A stretch of DNA of 64,000 nucleotides from Ornithinimicrobium humiphilum (lineage in GTDB: Bacteria > Actinomycetota > Actinomycetes > Actinomycetales > Dermatophilaceae), in assembly GCF_006716885.1 (NCBI RefSeq), contig NZ_VFPU01000001.1:2728001-2792000 (forward strand), in the 5' to 3' direction. This document shows, in pieces, positions 26,910-37,198 of the stretch; the first letter of the stretch is position 1; every line of letters starts with the position of its first letter. The notes beneath the pieces were generated by a model. It had not been told where the DNA came from, did not search any database, and worked only from the letters and a program-made list of their open reading frames with translations. The position numbers were made by a program, and so were the translations under genes.

Positions 26910-29446
26910 GCCTCACCTCGCGTGATCGTGACGACGGCGCCGGCGTCGACGCCGAGGGTCGCGCGGACCGCGGACCCGACGGAGTTGGTCGGGAGCCAGA
27001 CGACGCCGTCGTGCATGGCGGTGACCTCCACGGGCAGGACGATCGAGCCGCGCTCGGTCGAGACCGCGACCGGCTCGCCGTCGGCCACGCCGACGGACGC
27101 CGCGGTGGCGGCCGACAGGCGGGCCACCGGGCGCGGCGCGGTGCCGGCGAGGAAGGGCTCCCCGTCCTGCATCGAGCCGGCGTCCAGCAGGTGGTGCCAG
27201 GTCGCCAGGACGGCCTGGCCGGTGCCCAGGGCCGGCGGGTCGGCCGGCGCCACGCTCGGCGAGGCCGCGCGGACGGCGGAGGTGCCGAGCGCGGTGATCT
27301 CGCGCCGGACGGCGTCCAGCGTCGCGGTCCCCAGCCGGACGCCCATGGCGTCGGCGAGGCGGTCGAGCACCACGTGGTCGGGCAGGGCGTCCGAGGCCAG
27401 CGCCTGCTCGAAGGGCCGCAGGCGCCCTTCCCAGTCGGCGTAGGCACCGGCCTTCTCCTGCTGCGGGGCGACCGGCAGGATCACGTCGGCGTGCTCGTGG
27501 ACGTCGGTCTCGCGCAGCTCCAGGGAGACGACGAACGCACGCTCCAGCGCCTGGCGGGCCAGGACCGGGTCGGGCAGGTCGTCGATCTCGACGCCGCCGA
27601 CCACGAGGGCGGCCAGCTCGCCGCGGGCCGCGGCCTCGAGCATCGCGGTGGTGTCGCGACCGGGGCCGGCCGGCAGCTCGGCGCCGGTCCAGGCGGTCGA
27701 GACCTCGCCGCGGACGGTGTCGTCGGCGACCGGGCGACCGCCCGGGAGCAGGGTCGGCAGGGCGCCGACCTCGACGGCACCGCGCTCGCCGGCACGGCGG
27801 GGCACCCAGGCCAGCGCGGCCCCGGTGGCCTCGGCCAGGGCGGCCGCGGCCGACAGGGCGCCGGGCACGGTGGCCAGACGCTCGCCGACGAGGATGACCG
27901 ACGTGGCGCCGAGGGTGTCGGCCGCGGCGTGGTAGTCGTTCACCGCGGCGTCGTCGACCGGGGCGGCCGGGCCGTCGGTGGCCGGGGCGTCGCCGGAGGC
28001 CGTGCGCTCGCGCAGGGCCTGCAGCACCTCCGCCTCGGTGCCCGGGGCGGACGCCAGCAGCGTGCCGCCCATCTTGGTCAGGCCGCGCGTCGCGAAGGGG
28101 GCGACGGCATACACCTTGGTCTTGTTGCGGCGCATCGCCTTGCGCAGGCGGAGGAAGACCATCGGGCTCTCCTCCTCCGGCTCCAGGCCGACGAGCAGGA
28201 CCGAGGTGGCCTTCTCGAGCGTCTCGTAGCTGACGTCCCGCGAGCCGACGACGTGGGCGGCCAGGAAGTCGGCCTCCTCGGCGCTGTGCGGGCGGGCGCG
28301 CATGTCGACGTCGTTGGTGCCGAGGGCCACGCGGGCGAGCTTGGCGTAGGCGTAGGCGTCCTCGACGGTGGCTCGGCCCCCGACCAGCACGCCGACACCG
28401 CCGGCGGTGCGCGCGGCGGTCAGGCCGCGGGCGGCTTCCTGGTAGGCGCGGCGCCACGGGACGACGGCGTAGCTGCCGTCGGCCTCGCGGACGACCGGGT
28501 CGTGCAGGCGGTCCGGCAGGGTCGGGTAGGTGAAGGCCCACCGACCCTTGTCGCAGTTCCACTCCTCGTTGACCTGCGGGTCCTCCAGCGCCATGCGGCG
28601 CAGCACGCCGCCGCGGCGGTGGTCGGTGCGGATCGCGCAGCCGGAGGCGCAGTGCTCGCAGACGCTCGGCGTGGAGACCAGGTCGAACGGGCGCGCGCGG
28701 AAGCGGTAGGCCGCACCGGTAAGCGCGCCGACCGGGCAGATCTGCACGGTGTTGCCGGAGAAGTAGCTCTCGAAGGGCTTCTCCTCGTAGATGCCGACCT
28801 GCTGCAGCGCACCGCGCTCGATCAGCGCGATGAACGGGTCGCCGGCGATCTGGTCGGAGAACCGGGTGCACCGGGCACACAGGATGCAGCGCTCGCGGTC
28901 GAGCAGCACCTGGCTGGAGATGTTGACCGGCTTGGGGAAGGTGCGCTTGACGTCGTCGAAGCGCGAGGTCGGCCGGCCGTTGGACAGCGCCTGGTTCTGC
29001 AGGGGGCACTCGCCGCCCTTGTCGCAGACCGGGCAGTCCAGCGGGTGGTTGATGAGCAGCAGCTCCATGACGCCGTGCTGGGCCTTGTCGGCCACGGCGC
29101 TGGTGTGCTGGGTGCGCACGACCATGCCCTCGGAGGCCACCATGGTGCAGGATGCCTGCGGCTTGGGCATCGGCTTGACGTTGCCCTCGCGGTCCGGGAG
29201 CGAGACGTCGACCAGGCACTGGCGGCAGGCGCCGACCGGGTCCAGGAGCGGGTGGTCGCAGAACCGGGGGATCTGGATGCCGACGGTCTCGGCGGCGCGG
29301 ATCACCAGGGTGCCCTCGGGCACGGTGACGTCCACGTCGTCGATCGTCAGCGTGATCGTGCGGACGTCCGGCTCGTCGGGGGTCGCCGCGTCGCCACCCT
29401 CGGTGACGGCGTTCCCGCCCGCGGCGGGAGAGGTGTTGACGGTCAT
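26906..29446 (-). CDS. nuoG: NADH-quinone oxidoreductase subunit G
   Basis: 846-residue iron-sulfur subunit. Cluster ligands in order: [15 protein letters not shown] ([2Fe-2S] N1b), the His/Cys set around [13 protein letters not shown] (N5), [10 protein letters not shown] (N4), and CEHCASGC with a fourth Cys in WNCDKGR, the extra N7 site kept in some bacteria. A molybdopterin-oxidoreductase-like region follows. ATG at 29446 (MTVNTSP) is used because it overlaps the nuoF stop. Confidence 0.95.
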   Translation of the reverse strand: MTVNTSPAAGGNAVTEGGDAATPDEPDVRTITLTIDDVDVTVPEGTLVIRAAETVGIQIPRFCDHPLLDPVGACRQCLVDVSLPDREGNVKPMPKPQASCTMVASEGMVVRTQHTSAVADKAQHGVMELLLINHPLDCPVCDKGGECPLQNQALSNGRPTSRFDDVKRTFPKPVNISSQVLLDRERCILCARCTRFSDQIAGDPFIALIERGALQQVGIYEEKPFESYFSGNTVQICPVGALTGAAYRFRARPFDLVSTPSVCEHCASGCAIRTDHRRGGVLRRMALEDPQVNEEWNCDKGRWAFTYPTLPDRLHDPVVREADGSYAVVPWRRAYQEAARGLTAARTAGGVGVLVGGRATVEDAYAYAKLARVALGTNDVDMRARPHSAEEADFLAAHVVGSRDVSYETLEKATSVLLVGLEPEEESPMVFLRLRKAMRRNKTKVYAVAPFATRGLTKMGGTLLASAPGTEAEVLQALRERTASGDAPATDGPAAPVDDAAVNDYHAAADTLGATSVILVGERLATVPGALSAAAALAEATGAALAWVPRRAGERGAVEVGALPTLLPGGRPVADDTVRGEVSTAWTGAELPAGPGRDTTAMLEAAARGELAALVVGGVEIDDLPDPVLARQALERAFVVSLELRETDVHEHADVILPVAPQQEKAGAYADWEGRLRPFEQALASDALPDHVVLDRLADAMGVRLGTATLDAVRREITALGTSAVRAASPSVAPADPPALGTGQAVLATWHHLLDAGSMQDGEPFLAGTAPRPVARLSAATAASVGVADGEPVAVSTERGSIVLPVEVTAMHDGVVWLPTNSVGSAVRATLGVDAGAVVTITRGEA

Positions 29447-30756
29447 GCGGACAGCGTCTCCTTCGCGAACAGCGTCGAGCGCTCGGGCGGGAACAGCTCG
29501 TACCACGGGGTGTGCATGCCGGCCTCGAACTCCTCGCGGAAGTACTTGATCGCGGAGGTGATCGGGCTGGTGGCGCCGTCACCGAGCGCGCAGAAGGCCC
29601 GGCCGAGGATGTTGTCGCAGATGTCGTCCAGCTTCTCGATGTCGCCCGGAAGGCCCTTGCCCTCCTCGAGACGGTGCATGATCTGCTTCAGCCAGTAGGT
29701 GCCCTCGCGGCAGGGGGTGCACTTGCCGCAGGACTCGTGGGCGTAGAAGTCGGTCCAGCGCGCCACGGCGTGGACGACCGAGGTTGTCTCGTCGAAGATC
29801 TGCAGCGCGCGGGTGCCGAGCATCGAACCCTCCTTGGCGACCGACTCGAAGTCGAGCGGCACGTCGAGGTGGGCGTCGGTGAACAGCGGCGTCGAGGATC
29901 CGCCCGGCGTCCAGAACTTCAGCGCGTGGCCGTTGCGCATGCCGCCGGCCATGTCGATGAGCTCGCGGAGCGTGATGCCCAGCGGCGCTTCGTACTGGCC
30001 CGGGCGGTTGACGTGGCCGGAGAGGCTGAAGATGCCGAAGCCGGTCGACTTCTCGGTGCCCATGTCGGCGAACCACTCGGGACCGTGCAGCACGATCGGC
30101 GGGATCGAGGCGATGGACTCGACGTTGTTGACGACGGTCGGGCGCGCGTAGAGACCCGCCACCGCCGGGAACGGCGGCTTGAGGCGCGGCTGGCCGCGGC
30201 GGCCCTCGAGCGAGTCGAGGAGCGCGGTCTCCTCGCCGCAGATGTAGGCGCCCGCGCCGGCGTGCACGGTGATGTCGAGGTCGAAGCCGGTGCCCAGGAT
30301 GTTCTTGCCCAGGTACCCGGCCGCGTAGGCCTCCTCCACCGCGCGCAGCAGGCGGCGGTAGACGTGGACGACCTCGCCGCGCAGGTAGATGAACGCGTGG
30401 TTGCAGCCGATCGCGTAGCTGGTGATGATCATGCCCTCGACGAGGAAGTGCGGGGCGGCCATCAGCAGCGGGATGTCCTTGCAGGTGCCCGGCTCGGACT
30501 CGTCGGCGTTGACGACGAGGTAGCGGGGGCCGCCGTCCGGCGGGGGCAGGAAGCCCCACTTCATGCCGGTCGGGAAGCCCGCACCGCCACGGCCGCGGAG
30601 GCCGGAGTCCTTTGCCGCCTGCACGAGGTCGGCCGCCGGGGTCTCGAGGGCCTGGCGCAGCGCCTGGTAGCCCTCGTTGTCCTCGTAGGTCGCCAGCGTC
30701 CAGGACTGCGGGTGGTCCCAGAACTTCGTCAGGATCGGGGTCAGCTGGGTGCTCAC
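29443..30756 (-). CDS. nuoF: NADH-quinone oxidoreductase subunit F
   Basis: 437-residue NADH- and FMN-binding subunit where electrons enter. FMN loop [20 protein letters not shown] loop [19 protein letters not shown], and N3 cluster ligands [13 protein letters not shown] with a later Cys in [11 protein letters not shown] start overlaps the nuoE stop. FMN supply comes from the rib operon at the end of this window. Confidence 0.96.
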   Translation of the reverse strand: MSTQLTPILTKFWDHPQSWTLATYEDNEGYQALRQALETPAADLVQAAKDSGLRGRGGAGFPTGMKWGFLPPPDGGPRYLVVNADESEPGTCKDIPLLMAAPHFLVEGMIITSYAIGCNHAFIYLRGEVVHVYRRLLRAVEEAYAAGYLGKNILGTGFDLDITVHAGAGAYICGEETALLDSLEGRRGQPRLKPPFPAVAGLYARPTVVNNVESIASIPPIVLHGPEWFADMGTEKSTGFGIFSLSGHVNRPGQYEAPLGITLRELIDMAGGMRNGHALKFWTPGGSSTPLFTDAHLDVPLDFESVAKEGSMLGTRALQIFDETTSVVHAVARWTDFYAHESCGKCTPCREGTYWLKQIMHRLEEGKGLPGDIEKLDDICDNILGRAFCALGDGATSPITSAIKYFREEFEAGMHTPWYELFPPERSTLFAKETLSA

Positions 30757-31649
30757 TGTCCGTCCTCCTTCGTCTCCGGCAGCTCGTCGGCCTCGTTGGC
30801 CGGGGTGTTGACCGAGCCGTAGCCGCCGCGCTCGACGTCGCCGTCCTCCGCCTGCGGGGTGGCCTCGGTGTCGGTGGTCGTGCCGTCCTGCTGCTCGCCG
30901 GGGGCAGCCCAGCCCTGCTCCTTGGCCAGGCGGGTGCCCTGCAGCGACGCCTCGCCGGCGCCGACGCCCTCGTCCGCGAGCCCGTCCGGGAAGCCGGCGA
31001 GGACCCGGGAGACCTGCTTGAAGGTGCAGACGCGCGAGGGGCCGCGCGTGGGGGCGACCGGCTCGCCGGAGCGGAGGCGGTCGACGACCTGCTTGCTCGA
31101 CTCCGGGGTCTGGTTGTCGAAGAACTCCCAGTTGACCATCATCACGGGCGCGAAGTCGCAGGCCGCGTTGCACTCGAGGCGCTCGAGGGTGATCTTGCCG
31201 TCCTCGGTCGTCTCGTCGTGCCCGACCCCGAGGTGCTCGCTGAGCTCGTCGAAGATCTGGTCGCCGCCCATGATGGCGCAGAGCGTGTTGGTGCAGACGC
31301 CGACGGTGTAGTCGCCGTTGGGGTGGCGCTTGTACTGCGTGTAGAAGGTCGCCACGCCGCTGACCTCGGCGGTCGTCAGGTCGAGCTGCTCGGCGCAGAA
31401 GTTCACGCCGCGGCCGGTGACGTAGCCGTCGACCGACTGGACCAGGTGCAGCATTGGCAGCAGGGCCGAGCGCTTCTGCGGGTAGCGGGCGATGATCGCC
31501 GCCGCGTCGGTGCGCAGCTGCTCAAGGACCTCGTCGGAGTAGGGCTCGTCCGAGGCGTGCAGCGGCGTCTGCGGGTGCAGCGGCGACTCGGCGAACATCG
31601 TCTCGTGGCGCTCCACGGCACCTCCCTGCGCGTTGTGAGTCGTGCTCAC
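30753..31649 (-). CDS. nuoE: NADH-quinone oxidoreductase subunit E
   Basis: 298-residue [2Fe-2S] subunit; ligands lie in [12 protein letters not shown] and [10 protein letters not shown]. The GTG at 31649 overlaps the nuoD stop. A second GTG at 31616 is preceded by GGGAGG about four bases away and could be the real start, giving a protein 11 residues shorter. After the conserved 165-residue fold there is a tail of about 100 residues ending in acidic low-complexity sequence ([15 protein letters not shown]), longer than in most NuoE. Confidence 0.94.
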   Translation of the reverse strand: MSTTHNAQGGAVERHETMFAESPLHPQTPLHASDEPYSDEVLEQLRTDAAAIIARYPQKRSALLPMLHLVQSVDGYVTGRGVNFCAEQLDLTTAEVSGVATFYTQYKRHPNGDYTVGVCTNTLCAIMGGDQIFDELSEHLGVGHDETTEDGKITLERLECNAACDFAPVMMVNWEFFDNQTPESSKQVVDRLRSGEPVAPTRGPSRVCTFKQVSRVLAGFPDGLADEGVGAGEASLQGTRLAKEQGWAAPGEQQDGTTTDTEATPQAEDGDVERGGYGSVNTPANEADELPETKEDGQ

Positions 31650-33028
31650 CGGTCCACGCCTCCCATCACGGGGTCGATCGAGGCCACGGCGACGATGACG
31701 TCGGCGACGAGGCCGCCCTCCGCCAGCGCCGAGGCCGCCTGCAGGTTGTGGAAGCTGGGGTCGCGGAAGTGGGCCCGCCAGGGTCGGGTCCCGCCGTCGG
31801 AGACCACGTGCACGCCGAGCTCGCCCTTGGGCGACTCGATGGCGTGGTAGGCCTGGCCCGGCGGCACCCGGAAGCCCTCGGTCACCAGCTTGAAGTGGTG
31901 GATGAGGCCCTCCATGGACTCGCCCATGATCTCGCGGATGTGGTCCAGGGAGTTGCCCTGGCCGTCCGCGCCGACCGACAGCTGCGCCGGCCAGGCGATC
32001 TTGCGGTCCTCGACCATGACCGGCTGGCCCTGGCTCGCGCGCAGGCGCTCGATGGCCTGCTCGGCGATGCGCAGCGACTGCCACATCTCGTCGAAGCGGA
32101 TGACCACACGGCCGTAGGCGTCGGCGTCGCGCCGGGTGATGACGTCGAACTCGTAGGTCTCGTAGCCGCAGTAGGGGTCGGACTTGCGCAGGTCGTGCGG
32201 CAGGCCGGTCGAGCGCAGGATCGGACCGGTGACGCCCAGCGCCATGCAGCCCGAGAGCGACAGGTGGCCGACGTCGACGGTGCGACCCTTGAAGACGGGG
32301 TTCTCCAGGAGGAGCAGCTCCATCTCGCGGATGCCGCGGCGCAGGTCCGGCAGCTCCTTCTCGAGCAGGTCGAGGTGCTCGGGCAGCACGTCCTGGGCCA
32401 CGCCGCCGGGGCGGACGTAGGCGTGGTTCATGCGCAGGCCGGTGACGGCCTCGAAGAACCGCAGGATGCGCTCGCGCTCGCGGAAGCCGATCGTCATGAT
32501 CGTCGTCGCGCCGAGCTCCATACCGCCGGTCGCCAGGCAGATGAGGTGGGAGCCGATGCGGTTGAGCTCCATCATCAGCACGCGGATGTCGCTGGCACGC
32601 TGCGGGATCTGGTCGGTGATGCCGAGCAGCTTCTCGACCGCGAGGCAGTAGGCGGCCTCGTTGAAGATCGGCGTCAGGTAGTCCATACGGGTGCAGAACG
32701 TGGTGCCCTGCACCCAGGTGCGGTACTCCATGTTCTTCTCGATGCCGGTGTGCAGGAAGCCGATGCCCGCGCGCGCCTCGCGCACGGTCTCGCCGTCCAG
32801 CTCCAGCACGAGGCGGAGCACGCCGTGGGTCGACGGGTGCTGGGGACCCATGTTGACCACGATGCGCTCGGCGCCCAGCGCCGCGACCTCGTTGGCCATC
32901 TCGTCCCAGTCGCCGCCGCCGCCGACGGTGTAGGTGGGGGTTTCGTCCTCCGGACCGCCGGGCGTGCCGTAGTAGTCCTGGGAGGTCTCCGCGCTCTCGC
33001 CGGTGCGCGTCGTGTCGTGGGTGCTCAC
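31646..33028 (-). CDS. nuoD: NADH-quinone oxidoreductase subunit D
   Basis: 460-residue 49-kDa-type subunit that shapes the quinone site. [15 protein letters not shown] holds the conserved His, and [15 protein letters not shown] follows. About 40 acidic residues precede the conserved domain. GTG start overlaps the nuoC stop. Not fused to NuoC, unlike E. coli. Confidence 0.95.
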   Translation of the reverse strand: MSTHDTTRTGESAETSQDYYGTPGGPEDETPTYTVGGGGDWDEMANEVAALGAERIVVNMGPQHPSTHGVLRLVLELDGETVREARAGIGFLHTGIEKNMEYRTWVQGTTFCTRMDYLTPIFNEAAYCLAVEKLLGITDQIPQRASDIRVLMMELNRIGSHLICLATGGMELGATTIMTIGFRERERILRFFEAVTGLRMNHAYVRPGGVAQDVLPEHLDLLEKELPDLRRGIREMELLLLENPVFKGRTVDVGHLSLSGCMALGVTGPILRSTGLPHDLRKSDPYCGYETYEFDVITRRDADAYGRVVIRFDEMWQSLRIAEQAIERLRASQGQPVMVEDRKIAWPAQLSVGADGQGNSLDHIREIMGESMEGLIHHFKLVTEGFRVPPGQAYHAIESPKGELGVHVVSDGGTRPWRAHFRDPSFHNLQAASALAEGGLVADVIVAVASIDPVMGGVDR

Positions 33029-33846
33029 GTGTAGCTCCTGCGCTGGTCGGGGGCGGGGATGGTGGCGCCCTTGTACTCCACCGGGATGCCGCCGAGCGGG
33101 TAGTCCTTGCGCTGCGGGTGTCCCGGCCAGTCGTCCGGCATGAGGATCCGGGTCAGGCCCGGGTGGCCCTCGAAGACGATGCCGAACATGTCGAACGTCT
33201 CGCGCTCGTGCCAGTCGATGCCCGGGTAGATGTCGACGATCGACGGGATGCGCGGGTCGGCGTCGGGGCAGGTGACCTCGAAGCGGACGCGGCGCGTGCC
33301 GTGGGTGATCGAGACGAAGTGGTAGACGGCGTGCAGCTCTGCGCCGGTCTGCTCGGGCCAGTGCACCCCGGAGACGCCGGAGGTGAGCTCGAAGCGCAGG
33401 CGCGGGTCGTCGCGCAGCGGGCGGAGCAGGTCGCGCAGGTGGTCGCGGTGCACGACGAGCGTCAGCTCGTTGCGGTCGACCACGACCTGCTGGACGCCGG
33501 CCTCGAAGGCCGCCGGGGCGGCGTCCTGGAGGGCGTCGACGACCTCGTCGAAGTAGCTGCCGTAGGGCCGCTCGGCGGAGCCGGGGTAGAGCACCGGCAC
33601 CTCGAGGCCGCCGAAGCCGGAGGTGTCGTTGCCCAGCGACGAGCCGAACATGCCCTTCTTGCGGGCGACCACCACGGGCTGGCCGGGGCGGCCGTGCTCG
33701 GCCGGCACCGACGCGGCGCCGGTCTCCTGGGCCAGGGTCGTGTCGACCTTCTGGTCCTCGGTCTGCGTGGGCTGGGCGGCCTCGTCGCGCGTGGTCTCCT
33801 GCGCGGGCGGGGTCTTGTCGGGCGTCTCGGGTCCGGTGGAGGTCAC
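33025..33846 (-). CDS. nuoC: NADH-quinone oxidoreductase subunit C
   Basis: 273-residue 30-kDa-type subunit. The signature [20 protein letters not shown] and [19 protein letters not shown] are near the C-terminus. The first 75 residues are a Thr/Gln/Glu-rich extension of low complexity. GTG start at 33846, 31 bases after the nuoB stop. Confidence 0.94.
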   Translation of the reverse strand: MTSTGPETPDKTPPAQETTRDEAAQPTQTEDQKVDTTLAQETGAASVPAEHGRPGQPVVVARKKGMFGSSLGNDTSGFGGLEVPVLYPGSAERPYGSYFDEVVDALQDAAPAAFEAGVQQVVVDRNELTLVVHRDHLRDLLRPLRDDPRLRFELTSGVSGVHWPEQTGAELHAVYHFVSITHGTRRVRFEVTCPDADPRIPSIVDIYPGIDWHERETFDMFGIVFEGHPGLTRILMPDDWPGHPQRKDYPLGGIPVEYKGATIPAPDQRRSYT

Positions 33847-33877
33847 GCCGCGTTCCTTCCTGGCTGCACGGTGGTCG

Positions 33878-34432
33878 TCACGGGAGCAGGCCCTTCATCT
33901 GGTGCGTCGGCACGGCGGCCAGCGCGGCGGCCTCGGCGGCCCGGGCCGCCTCCTCGCGGTTGACCGAGAACTTGAACTCGCGGATCTGGCGCTGCAGCTC
34001 CAGGACCGAGTTGAGCAGCATCTCGGGCCGCGGCGGGCAGCCGGGCAGGTAGATGTCGACCGGGACGATGTGGTCGACGCCCTGCACGATCGCGTAGTTG
34101 TTGAACATGCCGCCGGAGCTGGCGCACACACCCATCGAGATGACCCACTTGGTGTTGGGCATCTGGTCGTAGACCTGGCGCACGACCGGGGCCATCTTCT
34201 GCGACACGCGACCGGCGACGATCATCAGGTCCGCCTGGCGCGGGGTGGCGGCGAAGCGCTCCATGCCGAAGCGGGCGATGTCGTAGTCGGGGGTGCCCAC
34301 GGCCATCATCTCGATGGCGCAGCAGGCCAGACCGAAGGTCACCGGCCACACGGAGTTCTGGCGCAGCTGCCCGACGAGACCCTCGACCGTGGTCAGCAGG
34401 ATGCCGCCAGGAATCTTGTCCTCAAGACCCAT
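33878..34432 (-). CDS. nuoB: NADH-quinone oxidoreductase subunit B
   Basis: 184-residue subunit carrying the terminal cluster N2; vicinal Cys37-Cys38 in [10 protein letters not shown], a third Cys in GVCASSGG and a fourth in [13 protein letters not shown] at 34432 (MGLEDKIP) matches the start conserved in the family. A TTG at 34441, three codons upstream, has better spacing from AAGGA and cannot be excluded. Confidence 0.95.
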   Translation of the reverse strand: MGLEDKIPGGILLTTVEGLVGQLRQNSVWPVTFGLACCAIEMMAVGTPDYDIARFGMERFAATPRQADLMIVAGRVSQKMAPVVRQVYDQMPNTKWVISMGVCASSGGMFNNYAIVQGVDHIVPVDIYLPGCPPRPEMLLNSVLELQRQIREFKFSVNREEAARAAEAAALAAVPTHQMKGLLP

Positions 34433-34457
34433 CTGTCTCAATCCATCCTTCCGCCGG

Positions 34458-34474
34458 CCCGGGAGGATCCCGGG
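34458..34474 (-). other. hairpin in the nuoA-nuoB gap
   Basis: CCCGGGA-GGA-TCCCGGG is a perfect 7-bp stem in the 73-base gap, the only sizeable gap of the operon. It could protect or process the nuoA end of the mRNA. Confidence 0.4.
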
Positions 34475-34505
34475 AGAGCCGGCACTACGTCATACCCGCT
34501 GCTGG

Positions 34506-34868
34506 TCAGTCCCACTCCAGACCGCCCCGGCTCCACTCGTAGACGAACGGCACGGAGACCACGACGAGGAAGAGCACCATGGCCAGCACGGAGAAGAGCC
34601 CGACCTGGTCGAAGGCGACCGCGAACGGGTAGAGGAAGAGCACCTCGACGTCGAAGACGATGAAGAGCATCGCCGTCAGGTAGAACTTGATCGGCACCCG
34701 GCCGCCCTCGGCCTGCGGCGTGGGCTGGATGCCGCACTCGTAGGCCTCGGCCTTCGCGCGGTTGTACTGCGCCTTGCCGAGCAGCCCGCCCCCGAAGACG
34801 GAGCCGAACGCGAAGAGCGCACCGAAGAACAGGAAGAAGAGGACCGGGAGATACGGGTGGTAGTCCAT
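34506..34868 (-). CDS. nuoA: NADH-quinone oxidoreductase subunit A
   Basis: 120-residue three-TM subunit, first gene of the operon. The diagnostic YECGIQPTPQAEGGRVPIKFY loop (shown to 21 residues only by its ends YECGI and IKFY) and TAMLFIVFDVEVLFLYP are present. ATG at 34868 gives the normal length; AAAGGAG lies about 11 bases upstream, a little far. Operon order A-N follows without rearrangement. Confidence 0.95.
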   Translation of the reverse strand: MDYHPYLPVLFFLFFGALFAFGSVFGGGLLGKAQYNRAKAEAYECGIQPTPQAEGGRVPIKFYLTAMLFIVFDVEVLFLYPFAVAFDQVGLFSVLAMVLFLVVVSVPFVYEWSRGGLEWD

Positions 34869-34937
34869 CAGAGCCTGGACTCCTTTCGGGAGGTGCTCGG
34901 CGTCGTGCACTCGGTGTCAGGGGTCGGACCGGGACCC

Positions 34938-34943
34938 AGCCTA
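34938..34943 (-). promoter_or_regulatory. candidate -10 of the nuo operon
   Basis: TAGGCT on the minus strand in the 91-base gap before nuoA would give a leader of about 60 bases. No convincing -35; read-through from the reductase gene upstream is also likely. Confidence 0.35.
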
Positions 34944-34959
34944 GTGGTCTCGGACGAGG

Positions 34960-36252
34960 TCATGCGGCAGGCACCATCCTGGTCAGCGCGTTGATGACGC
35001 GGTCGTCCAGGCCGCCCCCGCGCTCCTGCGGGAGGTTGGCCATGATCTTGAGCAGCAGCCGCATGAGCGACTTGCGCGGCAGACCGTAGCGCACGGCCAG
35101 TCGCATGATCTCGGGCTTGCCGATGAGCGTGGCGAAGTGGCGGCCCAGCGTGTAGTAGCCCCCGAGCTCGTCCTTCATCACCTTGGGGTAGGACTGCAGG
35201 ACCGCCTCGCGCTCGCCCGGCGTGGTGCGGCGCAGCGCGGAGGCGATGATCTCGGCCGAGTGCCGGCCGGACTCCATCGCCTCGGCGATGCCCTCGCCGT
35301 TGAACGGGTTGACCATGCCGCCCGCGTCGCCGGCGAGCAGCAGGCCACGGTCGTAGAGGGGCTGGCGGTTGAAGCACATCGGCAGCGCCGCACCGCGGAT
35401 GGGGGCGAGCTGGGTCTCCTCGCTGATCCCCCACTCCTCCGGCATCGCCGCGACCCAGCGGCGCATGACGTCGCGGTAGTCGAACGTGCCGAAGGCCTCG
35501 GCCGTGTCGAGGATGCCGAGGCCCACGTTGGCGGTGCCGTCCCCGAGGGGGAAGAGCCAGCCGTAGCCGGGCATCAGCACGTCCTCGCCGTCGTCGCCCT
35601 TGGTCCACAGCTCCAGCCAGGACTCGAGGTAGTCGTCGTCGTGACGGGGCGTCTGGTAGTAGGTGCGCACGGCCACCCCCATCGGGCGGTCGTCGCGCTT
35701 GGGCCGGTCCATCGACAGCGAGAGGCGGCTGGAGTTGCCGTCGGCGGCCACGACGATGGGGGCGCGGAACTCGCGCGTCTCGCCGGTCGCCCGGCCGTTC
35801 TCCCCCATGACCTTGGCGGTCACGCCGCAGATGTGGCCACGGTGGTCGAGGATCGGCTCGTGGACGTTCATCCGCTCGTGCAGGCGGGCGCCGCGCGACT
35901 CCGCGTGGCGGGCGAGGATCTCGTCGAGGTCCATGCGGCTGCGGACCAGGCCGTAGGACGGGAAGGTCTCGCTGCCGGGCCAGTCCAGCTCCATGCGGAC
36001 GCCGCCGCCGAGGATGCGCAGACCCTTGGTGCGGTGCCAGCCGTCCTCCTCGCGGGTCGGCACACCGAGGTGGATCAGCTCGCGGACGGCGCGGGGGGTC
36101 AGGCCGTCCCCGCAGACCTTGTCGCGCGGGAAGGCGCTCTTCTCCAGCAGCAGGGTGTCGACCCCGTGGGAGGCGAGATAGGCGGCGGTCGCGGAGCCGC
36201 CGGGGCCCGCCCCGACGACGATCACCTCGGCCGTCTCGACCTGTCCACTCAC
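34960..36252 (-). CDS. geranylgeranyl reductase-family FAD oxidoreductase (menaquinone reductase, MenJ-like)
   Basis: 430-residue FAD-dependent reductase. The N-terminal dinucleotide fold VIVVGAGPGGSATAAYLA, the KVCGDGLTPRAV motif typical of geranylgeranyl reductases, and the second FAD motif LLAGDAGGMVNPFNGEGI are clear. Next to complex I and among men genes, it most likely saturates one isoprene unit of menaquinone as MenJ does in mycobacteria; archaeal-type lipid reduction is the alternative family role. GTG start with GAGG ten bases upstream. Confidence 0.88.
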   Translation of the reverse strand: MSGQVETAEVIVVGAGPGGSATAAYLASHGVDTLLLEKSAFPRDKVCGDGLTPRAVRELIHLGVPTREEDGWHRTKGLRILGGGVRMELDWPGSETFPSYGLVRSRMDLDEILARHAESRGARLHERMNVHEPILDHRGHICGVTAKVMGENGRATGETREFRAPIVVAADGNSSRLSLSMDRPKRDDRPMGVAVRTYYQTPRHDDDYLESWLELWTKGDDGEDVLMPGYGWLFPLGDGTANVGLGILDTAEAFGTFDYRDVMRRWVAAMPEEWGISEETQLAPIRGAALPMCFNRQPLYDRGLLLAGDAGGMVNPFNGEGIAEAMESGRHSAEIIASALRRTTPGEREAVLQSYPKVMKDELGGYYTLGRHFATLIGKPEIMRLAVRYGLPRKSLMRLLLKIMANLPQERGGGLDDRVINALTRMVPAA

Positions 36253-36296
36253 GTTGTCTGCGCCTCGCTTGTGCCAACTTTCACGAACAACGGACC

Positions 36297-36302
36297 AGTC
36301 TA
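36297..36302 (-). promoter_or_regulatory. candidate -10 for the reductase gene
   Basis: TAGACT on the minus strand, identical to the TetR-gene -10, would start transcription about 38 bases before the GTG. The -35 region is not obvious. Confidence 0.4.
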
Positions 36303-36344
36303 GGACTCGTGTCGGGGCGCCCCAGGTCAGGCCCTCCTGATCCG

Positions 36345-36371
36345 GATTAGGACATGCTCACTTTCCTAATC
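36345..36371. promoter_or_regulatory. inverted repeat GATTAGGA / TCCTAATC
   Basis: Perfect 8-bp arms separated by 11 bases, in the most AT-rich part of the gap upstream of the reductase gene and its -10. The place and symmetry suggest an operator for an unknown dimeric regulator. Confidence 0.45.
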
Positions 36372-36391
36372 TGGCCGTCTCCCACTCACCT

Positions 36392-36443
36392 CACGTCGTT
36401 GTCAGGTTGGACTGATGCATCGGTCCATCCTGACAACGACGTG
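36392..36443. repeat. 52-bp near-perfect palindrome
   Basis: Outer arms CACGTCGTTGTCAGG / CCTGACAACGACGTG are perfect 15-mers. The inner part continues as a palindrome centred on GATGCATC with only two mismatched pairs, leaving almost no loop. It lies between the stop of the exonuclease gene and the promoter of the reductase gene, both on the minus strand. It could be a terminator of the menG-DUF294-exonuclease unit (no U-tract), a REP/MITE-like element, or a protein-binding site. Confidence 0.75.
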
Positions 36444-36476
36444 TGGGAAGTGCCCTGGCCGGACGACGCACCCGGG

Positions 36477-36486
36477 GTATGCCGTG
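36477..36486 (+). repeat. GTATGCCGTG dispersed decamer, intergenic copy
   Basis: Exact copy in the 270-base gap 36253-36522. That gap also holds a 52-bp palindrome, an 8-bp inverted repeat and a -10 element, and no gene: the short open frames are produced by the palindrome reading alike on both strands. Confidence 0.7.
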
Positions 36487-36522
36487 GGCCGGGCCGGCTG
36501 CTGCCACCCCTCCGGCGGGGGG

Positions 36523-37191
36523 TCAGCTCCGGACGTCGCCGAGCACCACAGGTCGCCCCAGCCGCTCCTCGAGCACCGCGCACTGGGCCAGGAACAGCTC
36601 GGCGCAGGCGATGGCGTCGACGACGGCGGAGTGGGCGCGGTAGCGCGGCAGCCCGTGCCGCACGCGGCAGGCGTCCAGGCGCACGGCTCCCGCCGCGTGC
36701 GGGGTGCCGCGGAGCAGCCGACGCTCCACCTCCAGGGTGTCGACGACCGGCACCCGCAGCGGCGCTCCCCAGGCCTCCCTGCAGGCGGCCCCGAGGAAGG
36801 TGGTCTCGACGCGGGAGAAGTGGGCGACGAGGACGCGGCGGACCGGTCCCGGTCCAATCAGCGCGGTGACCACCTCGGGCAGCACCTCCTCCAGCGTCGG
36901 GGCGGAGGCGAGCGCGTCGTCGGTCAGACCGTGCACGACCGCCGAGTCGCCGACGTTCCCGCGGGGACGGACGGGCAGGTGTCGCGCACCGCCGAGCACG
37001 ACCTCGCCGCCGCGGACCGGTACCCACCCCACCGAGAGCACCTCGTGGCGCCGGGGGTCGAGACCGGTGGTCTCCAGGTCGAGGGCGACCAGCTCGAGCT
37101 CGGCCACCGGGGTGTCCCGTGCCGGCTCTGCCGCGGCCTCGAGGTCCGCCAGCGGCCCCGGCGACGCCGGACGCCGCAGCAGGTCGCGCAT
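36523..37191 (-). CDS. DnaQ-like DEDDh 3'-5' exonuclease
   Basis: 222-residue exonuclease domain protein. Exo I ALDLETTGLDPRRHEVLSVG gives the DxE pair, exo II region VVHGLTDD and a later Asp, exo III YRAHSAVVDAIA gives His-x4-Asp. Such stand-alone domains trim DNA or RNA ends. ATG at 37191 chosen because GAGG lies about six bases before it, while an in-frame GTG at 37197 would sit on that site. It follows the DUF294 gene by seven bases and probably shares its transcript. Confidence 0.85.
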   Translation of the reverse strand: MRDLLRRPASPGPLADLEAAAEPARDTPVAELELVALDLETTGLDPRRHEVLSVGWVPVRGGEVVLGGARHLPVRPRGNVGDSAVVHGLTDDALASAPTLEEVLPEVVTALIGPGPVRRVLVAHFSRVETTFLGAACREAWGAPLRVPVVDTLEVERRLLRGTPHAAGAVRLDACRVRHGLPRYRAHSAVVDAIACAELFLAQCAVLEERLGRPVVLGDVRS

Positions 37192-37198
37192 CCCCACC

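Noticed and set aside
36386..36522. Short open frames reading SGWTDASV and PDND on both strands near 36.4 kb
   Set aside because: They arise because the 52-bp palindrome reads nearly the same on both strands; no start, ribosome site or coding bias.
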